A DNA stretch of 64,000 nt from CAZPHU01 sp964419255 (GTDB lineage: Bacteria; Fibrobacterota; Chitinivibrionia; Chitinivibrionales; CAYFVL01): positions 8,447 to 72,446 of the forward strand of contig CAYQOU010000012.1 in the NCBI GenBank assembly GCA_964419255.1, given 5' to 3'. Shown piece by piece: positions 1 through 7,977 of the stretch. The translations under genes and the position numbers were made by a program. Below the pieces are notes generated by a model, which was not told the origin of the DNA, did not search any database, and was given only the letters and a program-made list of their open reading frames with translations. Every line of letters begins with the position of its first letter. Position 1 is the first letter of the stretch.

Positions 1-28
1 TTCTACCACCTACCAGAAAAAGTCTTCC

Positions 29-394
29 ATGACATGTAAACAATGCGAATCTGAGGAGCGGATCTCCAAGCGCATCGAATGTTATACGGCGATGATTAGA
101 CGTGATTCCGGTAATGCGGAATTGTATCTGCGAAGGGCATCACATTATGCCGATTTCATGTTATATCAACCCGCCCTGGAAGATTATCTGAAAAGTTATG
201 AAATTCTGCCAAAAGATTCATCGATCGCCCGCAATATCGCCTGCATGTATGCCCGGCTTGGAAACATCGAGCAGGCTTCCGAGTGGTTCGGTCTATCCGA
301 AGATGATGCGTGTGTCGAATGCCTATCAGAAAAACGTCATATGGTAGAAAAATGCATGCAGAGATGTAATCAGTTTCACGTAGACATAGAGTGA
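29..394 (+). CDS. Small TPR-like protein, possibly 5'-incomplete
   Basis: This 121-residue protein has two helical repeats resembling tetratricopeptide repeats, roughly residues 31-64 (with YLRRASHYADF and ALEDYLKSYEILP) and 66-90 (ARNIACMYARLGNIEQASEWF). It is cysteine-rich at both ends. TPRs are protein-interaction scaffolds, so a binding role is likely, but no partner can be named. There is no clear ribosome binding site before the ATG, and the frame stays open to the window edge, so this may be the C-terminal end of a longer protein. It is followed by a dispersed repeat and then by the convergent SDR gene. Confidence 0.6.
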   Translation: MTCKQCESEERISKRIECYTAMIRRDSGNAELYLRRASHYADFMLYQPALEDYLKSYEILPKDSSIARNIACMYARLGNIEQASEWFGLSEDDACVECLSEKRHMVEKCMQRCNQFHVDIE

Positions 395-439
395 CGAACA
401 GACCAGAATAATGTTTGTCGGGCTTCTATAATACTGCAG

Positions 440-478
440 CCTGAACTGAACGATTCTCTTGCGGTGATTCGCACAATT
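440..478 (+). repeat. Dispersed palindromic repeat, copy 1 (module A only)
   Basis: The stretch begins CCTGAACTGAACGATTCTC and continues with GCGGTGATTCGCACAATT. It matches module A of a repeat family seen at seven other intergenic places in the window. It lies between two convergent genes, and no partner module B is visible nearby. Confidence 0.7.
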
Positions 479-505
479 TTATGGGGGGGCGATTTTTTCG
501 CAAAT

Positions 506-1366
506 CTACGTATTTACGATCCTTCCTCCGTTAGGGTGAATCACCTGTCCGGTTATATATGATGAATCATCGCAGGCCAAAAATACATAGCTTGGCGCGA
601 TTTCGTATGGTTGCCCTGCCCGACCCATAGGAGTGCTGGTGCCAAAATCTGATACATGCGTCTCATCATAGCTTGCCGGTATCAGCGGTGTCCATACCGG
701 CCCGGGCGCCACCCCGTTTACGCGGATTCCCCTGTCAGCAAGATGCAGGGCAAGGGAGCGTGTCAGGGAAGTAATTCCACCCTTTGTGGCTGCGTAGCCC
801 AGAAGAACCGGGTGGCCCTGATAGGCGGTGATCGATGTCGTGTTTATTATCGCCGCACCCTGACGGAGATGGGGCAGAGCTGCCTGTGTCATATAAAACA
901 TCGAAAACAGGTTAGTCCTAAAGGTCCTTTCCAGCTGCAGTGCCGAAATATCTTCGAACTTCTCGTAGGCGTGCTGCTCTCCAGCATTGTTGACCAGGAT
1001 GTCTAGGCTTCCAAACTCTGCGAGGCTTCTATTAACCACTTCCCCGCAGAAATGTTGATCGCCCACATCCCCGGCGATAAGGAGTGCTTTGCCACCGTAG
1101 TTTTGCACAATCTCTGCCGTCTCCCGCGCATCCTCGTGCTCCTCAAGATAGACCACCGATATGTTTGCCCCCTCCTTTGCGTATGCAATGGCTACCGCCC
1201 GGCCTATTCCGCTGTCTGCTCCGGTGATGATCGCGTTTTTTCCTTTTAATTTCCCCGCCGCCTTGTAGCTGGTATCATCGGTAACGGGCATTGGATCCAT
1301 TTGATCCCGACGGCCCGGCTGATGGTTCTGATGCTGCGGTGGAAAACCTTTCTCCTGTTTGCTCAT
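506..1366 (-). CDS. SDR family NAD(P)-dependent oxidoreductase
   Basis: This is a 286-residue classical short-chain dehydrogenase with a 40-residue polar N-terminal extension, as in the YghA/YhdF/YdaD-type subgroup often annotated as general stress or glucose dehydrogenase-like. The cofactor motif TGADSGIG is at 48-55, NNAG at 126-129, and the catalytic residues are Ser178 and Tyr191-x3-Lys195. It probably acts in the cytoplasm on a small carbonyl or alcohol substrate that the sequence does not reveal. A sigma-54-like site lies about 45 bases upstream. It is divergent from ku, whose promoter is in the same intergenic region. Confidence 0.9.
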   Translation of the reverse strand: MSKQEKGFPPQHQNHQPGRRDQMDPMPVTDDTSYKAAGKLKGKNAIITGADSGIGRAVAIAYAKEGANISVVYLEEHEDARETAEIVQNYGGKALLIAGDVGDQHFCGEVVNRSLAEFGSLDILVNNAGEQHAYEKFEDISALQLERTFRTNLFSMFYMTQAALPHLRQGAAIINTTSITAYQGHPVLLGYAATKGGITSLTRSLALHLADRGIRVNGVAPGPVWTPLIPASYDETHVSDFGTSTPMGRAGQPYEIAPSYVFLACDDSSYITGQVIHPNGGRIVNT

Positions 1367-1407
1367 ATTCTTGCCCTTCGTTTACGTAAATCAGAAAAAA
1401 AATTTAA

Positions 1408-1423
1408 CGCAAATTCCGATCCA
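1408..1423 (-). promoter_or_regulatory. Sigma-54-like promoter for the SDR gene (weaker)
   Basis: Read on the minus strand it is TGGATCGGAATTTGC: GG and GC separated by ten bases, with TTGC at -12. The -24 element is GGATC rather than GGCAC/GGCAT, so it is weaker than the other sites. The distance to the ATG at 1366 suits a short leader. Confidence 0.4.
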
Positions 1424-1476
1424 TTTATGCCTGTGGATGATATCAGATTCAAAATTCAGGATTCATAGTTCCCCCG

Positions 1477-1491
1477 TGGCATAATCCTTGC
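1477..1491 (+). promoter_or_regulatory. Sigma-54-type promoter for ku
   Basis: TGGCATAATCCTTGC matches the RpoN consensus TGGCAC-N5-TTGC except for one T at -24. Transcription would start near 1502, well before the Shine-Dalgarno sequence at 1524-1533, which supports the start codon at 1539 over any upstream start. Confidence 0.75.
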
Positions 1492-1538
1492 CCCATCTCT
1501 TGGGCGAGATGCCCCTTGATTACAAAAAGGAGGAGTGT

Positions 1539-2393
1539 ATGGCACGGTCGATCTGGAAAGGCGCCATATCTTTCGGCCTGGTTAATGTGCCGGTTGGCTT
1601 ATATGCGGCAGAGAGTCGTTCCGATGTGCATTTCACCATGCTCGATAGCAGAAACAAGGCACACGTGCGCTATCAGCGGGTAAACGAGATAACCGGCGAG
1701 CAGGTGCCCTGGGATGCTGTCGTAAAGGCGTATGAGTATGATGATGGCGATTTTGTTGTTGTGACGGATGAAGATTTTAAGAGGGCATCGGTGGAGGCGA
1801 CTCAGACGGTAGAGATTGAAGATTTTGTGGATAAGGGTGCCGTGGACTATGTCTACTTCGATAAACCCTACTACCTGGTGCCGGGTAAGAAGGGAGAGAA
1901 GGGATATGTGCTTTTACGGGAGACGCTTCGCAGGACAAACAAGGTCGGCATAGCGCGGGTTGTTATCCGAAGCAAGGAGCATCTGGCGGCGCTTATCCCC
2001 GAAGGAAATGCACTGGTGCTGGACCTGATCCGATTCAAACAGGAACTTCGTGATCCGTCGGAATATAACCTTCCGGGTGAAAACTTGGATGAATACAAGG
2101 TTTCTCCCAAGGAAATAGACATGGCGGAGAAGCTGGTCGAGGCGATGAGCTCGGAGTGGGAGCCCGATAAATATCATGACAAGTATCAGGAGAAGCTGAT
2201 GGAATATATCGAGCAGAAGATCCGTGAGGGGCGCGGTGAAGAAGTCCCGGAGCCGACGCCTGCACCGGAACCCCAGGCGCGGGTGATCGATATGATGGAT
2301 CTTCTCAAGCAGAGTGTCGAGGCGACTGCGCAAAGCAGGGGAAAGAAAAACCCGGAAAAGGCAGGGGCACGGAAAAGAAGAAAAGTCGGATGA
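1539..2393 (+). CDS. ku: Bacterial Ku, non-homologous end-joining protein
   Basis: This 284-residue protein binds DNA double-strand ends as a ring-shaped homodimer and recruits LigD. The N-terminus MARSIWKGAISFGLVNVPV is the signature start of bacterial Ku, and the core beta-barrel domain covers most of the chain (about 1-235). The C-terminal tail is Pro/Glu-rich and then Lys/Arg-rich (ending RKRRKVG), as in Ku proteins whose basic tail aids DNA binding. The start is set by AAAAAGGAGG six bases before the ATG; an upstream in-frame start would fall inside the promoter. ligD follows about 180 bases downstream, giving the standard two-component NHEJ set. A sigma-54-type promoter precedes it, which is unusual for ku. 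Confidence 0.95.
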   Translation: MARSIWKGAISFGLVNVPVGLYAAESRSDVHFTMLDSRNKAHVRYQRVNEITGEQVPWDAVVKAYEYDDGDFVVVTDEDFKRASVEATQTVEIEDFVDKGAVDYVYFDKPYYLVPGKKGEKGYVLLRETLRRTNKVGIARVVIRSKEHLAALIPEGNALVLDLIRFKQELRDPSEYNLPGENLDEYKVSPKEIDMAEKLVEAMSSEWEPDKYHDKYQEKLMEYIEQKIREGRGEEVPEPTPAPEPQARVIDMMDLLKQSVEATAQSRGKKNPEKAGARKRRKVG

Positions 2394-2573
2394 TACTTGT
2401 CTGATTATTCACTCCCTGGATTCTTTTTTTGAAAATCCGTTCCCGTTTCCAGTCGCGCTCAGCGGCAAAAGCGAAAGGTATAAAAGAATGTTTTTTTTGT
2501 TTATTCGGTTCTGATTTTTTTCTTTCCGAATCCGTCGGATATAGCCCATAGTATTCTAGAGTAAGGGAATCAT

Positions 2574-5168
2574 ATGAGTCTAGCCGCCTACAAGAATAAG
2601 CGCGATTTAGAGAAAACCCCGGAGCCTTCCGGTGAGGAACACACCGGTGATTCGGGGCGTCTGTATGTCGTGCAGAAACATGCCGCGACACGTCTCCATT
2701 ACGACTTCCGCCTTGAACTTGACGGTGTACTCAAAAGCTGGGCGGTGCCAAAAGGACCCTGTTACGATCCTGCTGAGAAGCGACTTGCGGTTCATGTGGA
2801 GGATCATCCGGTCGAGTATGGTTCGTTCGAAGGGACTATTCCCAAAGGAGAGTATGGCGGCGGTACGGTGATGGTGTGGGATATGGGCTGGTGGGAGCCG
2901 ATGGGTGATGCTCTCCGGGATTATGGCCGTGGGAAGTTGAAATTTCGTATCCACGGTAAAAAACTGAAAGGGATCTGGACGCTTGCCCGAATGGGCGGGC
3001 GGGCAGGCGAGGATGCCGACAACTGGCTTCTGATCAAGCACAAGGATGAACATGCCAGACCACTTGGCCAATACGATGTGACAAGGGAACAGCCCCAAAG
3101 TGTAGCAACCCGGAGGGATTTGGATCAGATCGCACGGGAGGCCGACGATGTCTGGAGCAGTAAAGATCGTCATCGGGACGATGGTACCATATCGATTAGA
3201 GATGAAATCGATTTCACCGAAAAGCTGCGGGGCGTTTCAGGGGCACGGGAGGCTAATATTCCCCGTGAGATCCATCCCGAGCTGGCGACGCCGGTGAACC
3301 AACCGCCAAAAGGGGAGCAGTGGCTGCATGAGATAAAGTACGATGGCTACCGTATACTCTGCTATAAAAATGGCGATGAAGTGAGGCTTCTCACCAGGCG
3401 GGGACATCTCTGGAATAACCGTTTCGTTCAGGTCGCAAAGCGGGCAAAGGATCTTCCGGTAAGTGACATCGTGCTTGATGGTGAAGTGGTGGTGCTGAGG
3501 GAAAACGGCACGACCGATTTTCAGGCGCTTCAAAATGTACTCAAGGGAATCGAAAGGGGAAGGCTGACTTATTTCACCTTCGATTGTGTCTATTGTAAAG
3601 GGTATGATCTGACCATGGCAACACTCGAGGATAGAAAGAGGATTTTGAAAACGGTTGTCGACAGGATGGGAAGCAGTACAATCCAATACAGCGATCATAT
3701 TCGGGGAAAGGGAGATGTTGTTCTTAAACGCGCGTGTGAGCTGGGGCTTGAGGGGATAATCTCAAAACGTGCGGACAGCCGCTATCAGCAGCGTCGCAGC
3801 AGAAGTTGGACTAAAACAAAGTGTCTGAAACGGCAGGAATTTGTCATAGGCGGATACACCGAGCCCGGGGGCAGCCGAAAAGGCTTCGGTGCTCTTCTTA
3901 TGGGATATTATGAGGGCGATAGCTTTGTCTTTGCTGGCAAGGTGGGAACCGGTTACACAGAAGAGACCATCGAGAGCTTGACCAAAGAGCTTGCAAAAAG
4001 AGAAATAGACGGGCCGGTATTCGAAAACCCGCCCACCGGGCGCGATGCACGGGGGGTACACTGGATTCGTCCCGAGTTGGTGGGAGAGGTTGAGTTTAAC
4101 GGGTGGACAGAGGATTCGGTCTTACGTCAACCAGCATTCAAAGGCTTACGGGAGGATAAAGATCCGAAAGATATCGGGCTTGAGAGTGAAACACCGATTC
4201 AGGCAATAATCGATACCGGAGAGGGAAAAGTTAGGGAAAAAGAAGAAACAAAAACAAAAACCCCCAAAAAGGAGCATGTCGAGGTGGCGGGTATTCGACT
4301 GAGTAATCCCGACCGAATCCTGTATCCCGAGCAGGGAATCGCAAAAGCGACTCTGGCTCGCTATTACGAGGCAATACACGAATGGATGCTTCCTCATCTG
4401 CGTGGACGTCCCCTGGCTCTGGTCAGATGCCCACAGGGACACCACCGGAATTGTTTCTTTCAGAAACATATGGATGAAGCCTTACCCGGACACATCCGCA
4501 CCGTGCCCATACGGGAAAAGCAAAGGGACGAAAACTATCTGATCATCGACACCCTGGAGGGATTGATATCGATGGTGCAACTGGCGGTTTTGGAGATTCA
4601 TCCATGGGGCAGTCGGGAAGATAAAATAGAATATCCGGACAGGATGGTATTCGATCTCGATCCGGATCCCGATGTCAGCTGGCGGCGGGTGGAAGAGGCT
4701 GCTCTGCATATGAAAGATGAGTTGGAACAACTGGGTTTGGAGAGTTTTGTCAAGACAACCGGTGGCAAGGGGCTTCATGTAGTTGTTCCGCTTGTACGCC
4801 GGTCCGATTGGGATGAGGTAAAGGCGGTGAGTAAGGCGATAGCGTTCGATCTGGCACACCGCTATTCGAAAGATTACACGGCCACGATGAGTAAGTCGAA
4901 GCGGAAGAATAGAATCTATATAGACTATGTTCGAAACAGTCGTGGCGCAACATCGGTGGCTGCCTACTCTACGCGGGCCCGCTACGGTGCCCCGGTCTCA
5001 ACCCCAGTGTCATGGGAGGAGATAGAGAGGGGAATCTCACCGCAAGCTTTTACGATCGATACGGTGGTGGATCGATTGAGAGCACTTGAAAAGGACCCCT
5101 GGGAGGGAATCGATTCCATCAATCAGTCGATAACCGTATCTTTACTTCGGGAGCTGAAAATGAAATAG
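2574..5168 (+). CDS. ligD: Multifunctional ATP-dependent DNA ligase LigD (PE-Lig-Pol)
   Basis: This 864-residue NHEJ enzyme processes and seals DNA ends brought together by Ku. Domains run in the order 3'-phosphoesterase, ligase, primase-polymerase. The phosphoesterase is at about 25-165, with HYDFRLELDG and the DHPVEYGSFEGTIPKGEYGGG stretch. The ATP-dependent ligase is at about 225-530, with the adenylated lysine in KYDG near residue 255. The AEP-type polymerase starts near 570 and carries the metal-binding DLDPDPD near 693-699. This is the order found in Pseudomonas-type LigD, whereas mycobacterial LigD has the polymerase first. A Lys-rich linker separates ligase and polymerase. Length and motifs look complete. 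It lies downstream of ku, and no separate promoter was recognised in the 180-base gap. Confidence 0.96.
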   Translation: MSLAAYKNKRDLEKTPEPSGEEHTGDSGRLYVVQKHAATRLHYDFRLELDGVLKSWAVPKGPCYDPAEKRLAVHVEDHPVEYGSFEGTIPKGEYGGGTVMVWDMGWWEPMGDALRDYGRGKLKFRIHGKKLKGIWTLARMGGRAGEDADNWLLIKHKDEHARPLGQYDVTREQPQSVATRRDLDQIAREADDVWSSKDRHRDDGTISIRDEIDFTEKLRGVSGAREANIPREIHPELATPVNQPPKGEQWLHEIKYDGYRILCYKNGDEVRLLTRRGHLWNNRFVQVAKRAKDLPVSDIVLDGEVVVLRENGTTDFQALQNVLKGIERGRLTYFTFDCVYCKGYDLTMATLEDRKRILKTVVDRMGSSTIQYSDHIRGKGDVVLKRACELGLEGIISKRADSRYQQRRSRSWTKTKCLKRQEFVIGGYTEPGGSRKGFGALLMGYYEGDSFVFAGKVGTGYTEETIESLTKELAKREIDGPVFENPPTGRDARGVHWIRPELVGEVEFNGWTEDSVLRQPAFKGLREDKDPKDIGLESETPIQAIIDTGEGKVREKEETKTKTPKKEHVEVAGIRLSNPDRILYPEQGIAKATLARYYEAIHEWMLPHLRGRPLALVRCPQGHHRNCFFQKHMDEALPGHIRTVPIREKQRDENYLIIDTLEGLISMVQLAVLEIHPWGSREDKIEYPDRMVFDLDPDPDVSWRRVEEAALHMKDELEQLGLESFVKTTGGKGLHVVVPLVRRSDWDEVKAVSKAIAFDLAHRYSKDYTATMSKSKRKNRIYIDYVRNSRGATSVAAYSTRARYGAPVSTPVSWEEIERGISPQAFTIDTVVDRLRALEKDPWEGIDSINQSITVSLLRELKMK

Positions 5169-5285
5169 GGGGCTTACGGCATATGTGAGGAGGGGCAAAG
5201 ACCGGAGATTTTTTCCTGACTGTATTGCAGGCATACCGTATATTTTGAGCTTGCACCGGATGGGTATTTGCAAAAAGGAGGTTTT

Positions 5286-5459
5286 ATGGTTGCCTGGGCA
5301 TTACTTCTTATGATTGCGGCGATTATCGCAGGGGTATTCGGATTCGGCGGATTTGCGGCTACGACCGCTCTTGTGGGCAAAATCGCTTTCGGTGTCTTAC
5401 TGGCCGTATCGATGGTTTTATTCATCGCCGGACTGGCTCGTGGCAGGCCAAAGGTCTAG
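5286..5459 (+). CDS. DUF1328 (UPF0391) small membrane protein
   Basis: This 57-residue protein consists almost entirely of two hydrophobic helices. The glycine-rich centre AGVFGFGGFA and short basic tail (ARGRPKV) match the DUF1328/YtjA family. An AAAAAGGAGG Shine-Dalgarno at 5272-5281 places the start at the ATG at 5286. Family members are inner-membrane peptides common in stress-resistant bacteria; their function is not established. It ends 21 bases before the diadenylate cyclase gene and is probably co-transcribed with it. Confidence 0.85.
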   Translation: MVAWALLLMIAAIIAGVFGFGGFAATTALVGKIAFGVLLAVSMVLFIAGLARGRPKV

Positions 5460-5480
5460 ACACAGGATGGTGATAGTGTT

Positions 5481-6947
5481 ATGCCCGAGAGAATAGCCAT
5501 TTTTTTCGAAGAGTTGTTCAGCACGTTTCGGTTTGCCGATGTGCTGGATGTATTGGCCGTATCGGTCATCTTATACTTCGTTCTTCTCTGGATGCGGGAG
5601 CGTGCCTCCCGTTCGATGATGGTTGCCACTATCATTGTCGGTGCCCTCTTTCTTCTCTCCCGTATTCTGGACATGTACCTGACCTCTCTTCTCTTTCAGC
5701 TGGGGTTGGTGATAATCGTGGTGACTCTTGTTTTGGCTTTTAACATGGATATCCGTCGTGCATTCGAACGTCTTGCTTCCTGGGGAGACATTCGACGCGC
5801 AAGGCTCAAGCATCAGGAAGCCACCGAGGCACTCGATACGGTTGTGGAGGCGGTGCAGAATCTTGCATCCGAAAAGATCGGCGCGCTGGTTGTGTTTCGG
5901 GGGAGGGAGTCGCTGGAGGGCCAGATTCGCGGAGGAGAGGAACTGGAGGGGGTTCCAAGCACTGCACTTCTGTATAGTATCTTCGATCCATCATCGGCGG
6001 GCCACGATGGAGCGGTAATCATCCAGGATGGTAAAATCATGCGTTTCGGGGTGCACCTTCCGTTGTCAAGTAATCTTTCCAGGGTGGGTTCGGGAGGAAC
6101 CAGGCATGCCGCGGCGCTTGGACTTGCCGAGAGCACGGACGCATTGGTCGTAGCGGTTTCGGAAGAGCGGGGCACGATCAGCATCGCCCAGCAGGGGCGT
6201 CTAATGAGAGTAACCTCAGCCTCGGAGCTGCGTCAGCGATTGGAGGCCTTCTATCGTGACATCGCTTCTCCGGCTCTGGCCCGTAAGCCGGGTAAGTCGC
6301 CTCTGACAAGGCATTTTGGGCTGAAGTTTTTGTCGGTCGGCCTGTCGCTTCTTCTTTGGCTTCTTTTCGGCTATCAGGTTGAAGAATTGGAAAAAACATA
6401 CATGGTGCCTATCGAATTCCGTAATCTCCCGCCGCAGTGGATAATTGAAAATCCCCGTCCCACCGAAGCCCGTGTCACCCTCAAGGGGGCTGAGCGGGAG
6501 TTTGATTTCGACCGCAGTACGCTTGTCGTCGCCTTAGACATGAGTGGTATTCATGAGGCGCAGAAGAGCACATTTCTTACCAAGGAAGCGGTTCGAAAAC
6601 CGCCTGTTCTGGAAGTTACCCAGGTTCAACCCGGGATCGTTCGATTCGATGCCTTTCAACTGATCGAAGTACTTCTTCCGGTGCAGCCGATTCTCAGGGG
6701 GGCACTGCCACAGGGGCTTGTGCTGGATAAGATCACCACTACACCCGAGCGGGTTCAGGTGCTTGTCCGTCGATCATTGCGGGGAGAGCTGAATCAGATT
6801 GCAACCGAGCCCATAACTCTTGACTCTTTAACACGGTCCTCGACTGTCGAAACGCGTCTGGTGTTACCGGAATATGCGCAATTTCCTCCTGGAGCCCCCA
6901 CGCGAGCAACGGTCTCAATCACTCTCGACACCACGGCCGCCCGCTGA
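5481..6947 (+). CDS. cdaA: Membrane diadenylate cyclase fused to YbbR-like (CdaR-like) region
   Basis: This 488-residue protein should condense two ATP into the second messenger c-di-AMP. The N-terminus has about three transmembrane helices (residues 15-85), as in CdaA/DacA. The DAC domain follows (about 110-265) with its two hallmark motifs, DGA near 176-178 and RHAAA near 208-212. Unlike ordinary CdaA, the chain continues through a further membrane helix (LKFLSVGLSLLLWLLFGYQ, about 279-297) into some 190 residues resembling YbbR repeats (starting EKTYMVPIEFRNLP), the domain of the separate regulator CdaR. Synthase and regulator thus appear to be one polypeptide. A hairpin terminator follows. 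Confidence 0.9.
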   Translation: MPERIAIFFEELFSTFRFADVLDVLAVSVILYFVLLWMRERASRSMMVATIIVGALFLLSRILDMYLTSLLFQLGLVIIVVTLVLAFNMDIRRAFERLASWGDIRRARLKHQEATEALDTVVEAVQNLASEKIGALVVFRGRESLEGQIRGGEELEGVPSTALLYSIFDPSSAGHDGAVIIQDGKIMRFGVHLPLSSNLSRVGSGGTRHAAALGLAESTDALVVAVSEERGTISIAQQGRLMRVTSASELRQRLEAFYRDIASPALARKPGKSPLTRHFGLKFLSVGLSLLLWLLFGYQVEELEKTYMVPIEFRNLPPQWIIENPRPTEARVTLKGAEREFDFDRSTLVVALDMSGIHEAQKSTFLTKEAVRKPPVLEVTQVQPGIVRFDAFQLIEVLLPVQPILRGALPQGLVLDKITTTPERVQVLVRRSLRGELNQIATEPITLDSLTRSSTVETRLVLPEYAQFPPGAPTRATVSITLDTTAAR

Positions 6948-6968
6948 TTCTACACTAATCCTGAAATC

Positions 6969-6999
6969 GGGCCGCAGGGCTGCGCCTTTTCTTCTTTTT
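6969..6999 (+). terminator. Rho-independent terminator after the cyclase gene
   Basis: A GC-rich hairpin (GG-CGCAG, loop GG, CTGCG-CC) is followed by a long T-rich tract, 22 bases after the cyclase stop codon. Confidence 0.65.
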
Positions 7000-7032
7000 T
7001 TTTTTCGGTTTAATCAAGAATCAGACTATCGC

Positions 7033-7047
7033 CGGCATTTCTGTTGC
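7033..7047 (+). promoter_or_regulatory. Possible sigma-54-type promoter
   Basis: CGGCATTTCTGTTGC has GG-N10-GC spacing and a TTGC -12 element, with C in place of the usual T before GG. It lies about 54 bases before the start codon at 7101. Confidence 0.45.
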
Positions 7048-7100
7048 TTTCTTGTTGTGTGTTTCATAGATACGCATTACACGTAGAGATGGGGGATTGT

Positions 7101-7538
7101 ATGTACAGACGATTGCTGGTGATGTTAAGCATAATGTTTTTAGCTATCAAGAGTGCCGATTCACAACCTGCCGTTCCCGATACCGCTCAGCCAGGTGTCG
7201 ATACGGTGCTGAAGGATCTATATCTGAAAGGGGAAATGGATACGGTGCGGGGGATTGTAATCGGCTCCGATGTATCTTCGTCTGGTACGATTCCACTCGA
7301 AACAATATCGATTCGGACCACTGCAGACACGGTAACCGCATACCTGGCGCCTTCCTGGTATCTGGAGCAGCAGGATATATCGGTGACGCGATTTGATCGG
7401 GTGATGGTTTACGGCTCGCGATTATGGTATGGAGATCGGTGGATAGTAATCGCACGAACGCTTCAAAAGAATGGTGAAGAAGTCGTTTTACGCGACAGGA
7501 GAGGACGTCCGCTCTGGAAAAGGGGGGCAGACTGGTGA
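7101..7538 (+). CDS. Exported OB-fold-like hypothetical protein
   Basis: This 145-residue protein has an N-terminal signal peptide (MYRRLLVMLSIMFLAIKS) and a compact beta-rich domain. The segments MDTVRGIVIGSD, YLAPSWYLEQQ, FDRVMVYGSRL and VVLRDRRGRPLW have the look of small periplasmic OB-fold-like proteins with a conserved G-x-W-Y-L core. No enzyme motif is visible. The start at 7101 was chosen because GGGGG lies just before it and the signal peptide follows directly; an in-frame ATG at 7089 is the alternative. It appears monocistronic, between a terminator and a dispersed repeat. Function unknown. Confidence 0.65.
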   Translation: MYRRLLVMLSIMFLAIKSADSQPAVPDTAQPGVDTVLKDLYLKGEMDTVRGIVIGSDVSSSGTIPLETISIRTTADTVTAYLAPSWYLEQQDISVTRFDRVMVYGSRLWYGDRWIVIARTLQKNGEEVVLRDRRGRPLWKRGADW

Positions 7539-7543
7539 TCATG

Positions 7544-7637
7544 ACCTAAGCTGAGCGACTCTTCCCCGGCGATTTGAGAAGATTTTTTTCCTCATGGGAT
7601 TGAGTAACTCATCCACTCAGAACCGCTCAGCTTGAGC
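7544..7637. repeat. Dispersed palindromic repeat, copy 2 (A + inverted B)
   Basis: Module A starts ACCTAAGCTGAGCGACTC and the inverted module B ends CCGCTCAGCTTGAGC, so AAGCTGAGCG is repeated in inverted form at the two ends. It sits six bases after the upstream gene's stop codon. Confidence 0.75.
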
Positions 7638-7977
7638 ATGAATGGCCCGAATCCGCCGAGTCGAGCTGTGAAAGCGGATGCGGCCTGCCGCGTTCATCGA
7701 CACGATTAAATGCGCACCCGAAGGTATTCTCAAATTATAACCCCCTGATTCTCAAATAGTGTCTCATCCGGGGTTCGGTCCCTGGTTGCTTTCAGAGGCG
7801 TTTTCCCGATAATCTGAGAGTAGAAGAAGAGGAAGCTGGGGAGGGGGCCGATTGTCGCAAACAATTCCGCCTGTTTGGCCCGCGTTTTGCGGGTGAGTAC
7901 CATCGCATGCCTACATGAGTACCTGTTTGTCTTTTCTCGTAAATATCGAAATCAAAACGTTTACAAAGAGGTTTATT
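7638..7977 (+). other. Leader region of the glycan operon, no gene seen
   Basis: No convincing coding frame or promoter consensus was found in these 340 bases. A small perfect hairpin (CCCGC / GCGGG) lies at 7879-7893 without a T-tract. The operon promoter presumably lies here. An AGAGG Shine-Dalgarno just before 7978 sets the first start codon. Confidence 0.4.
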
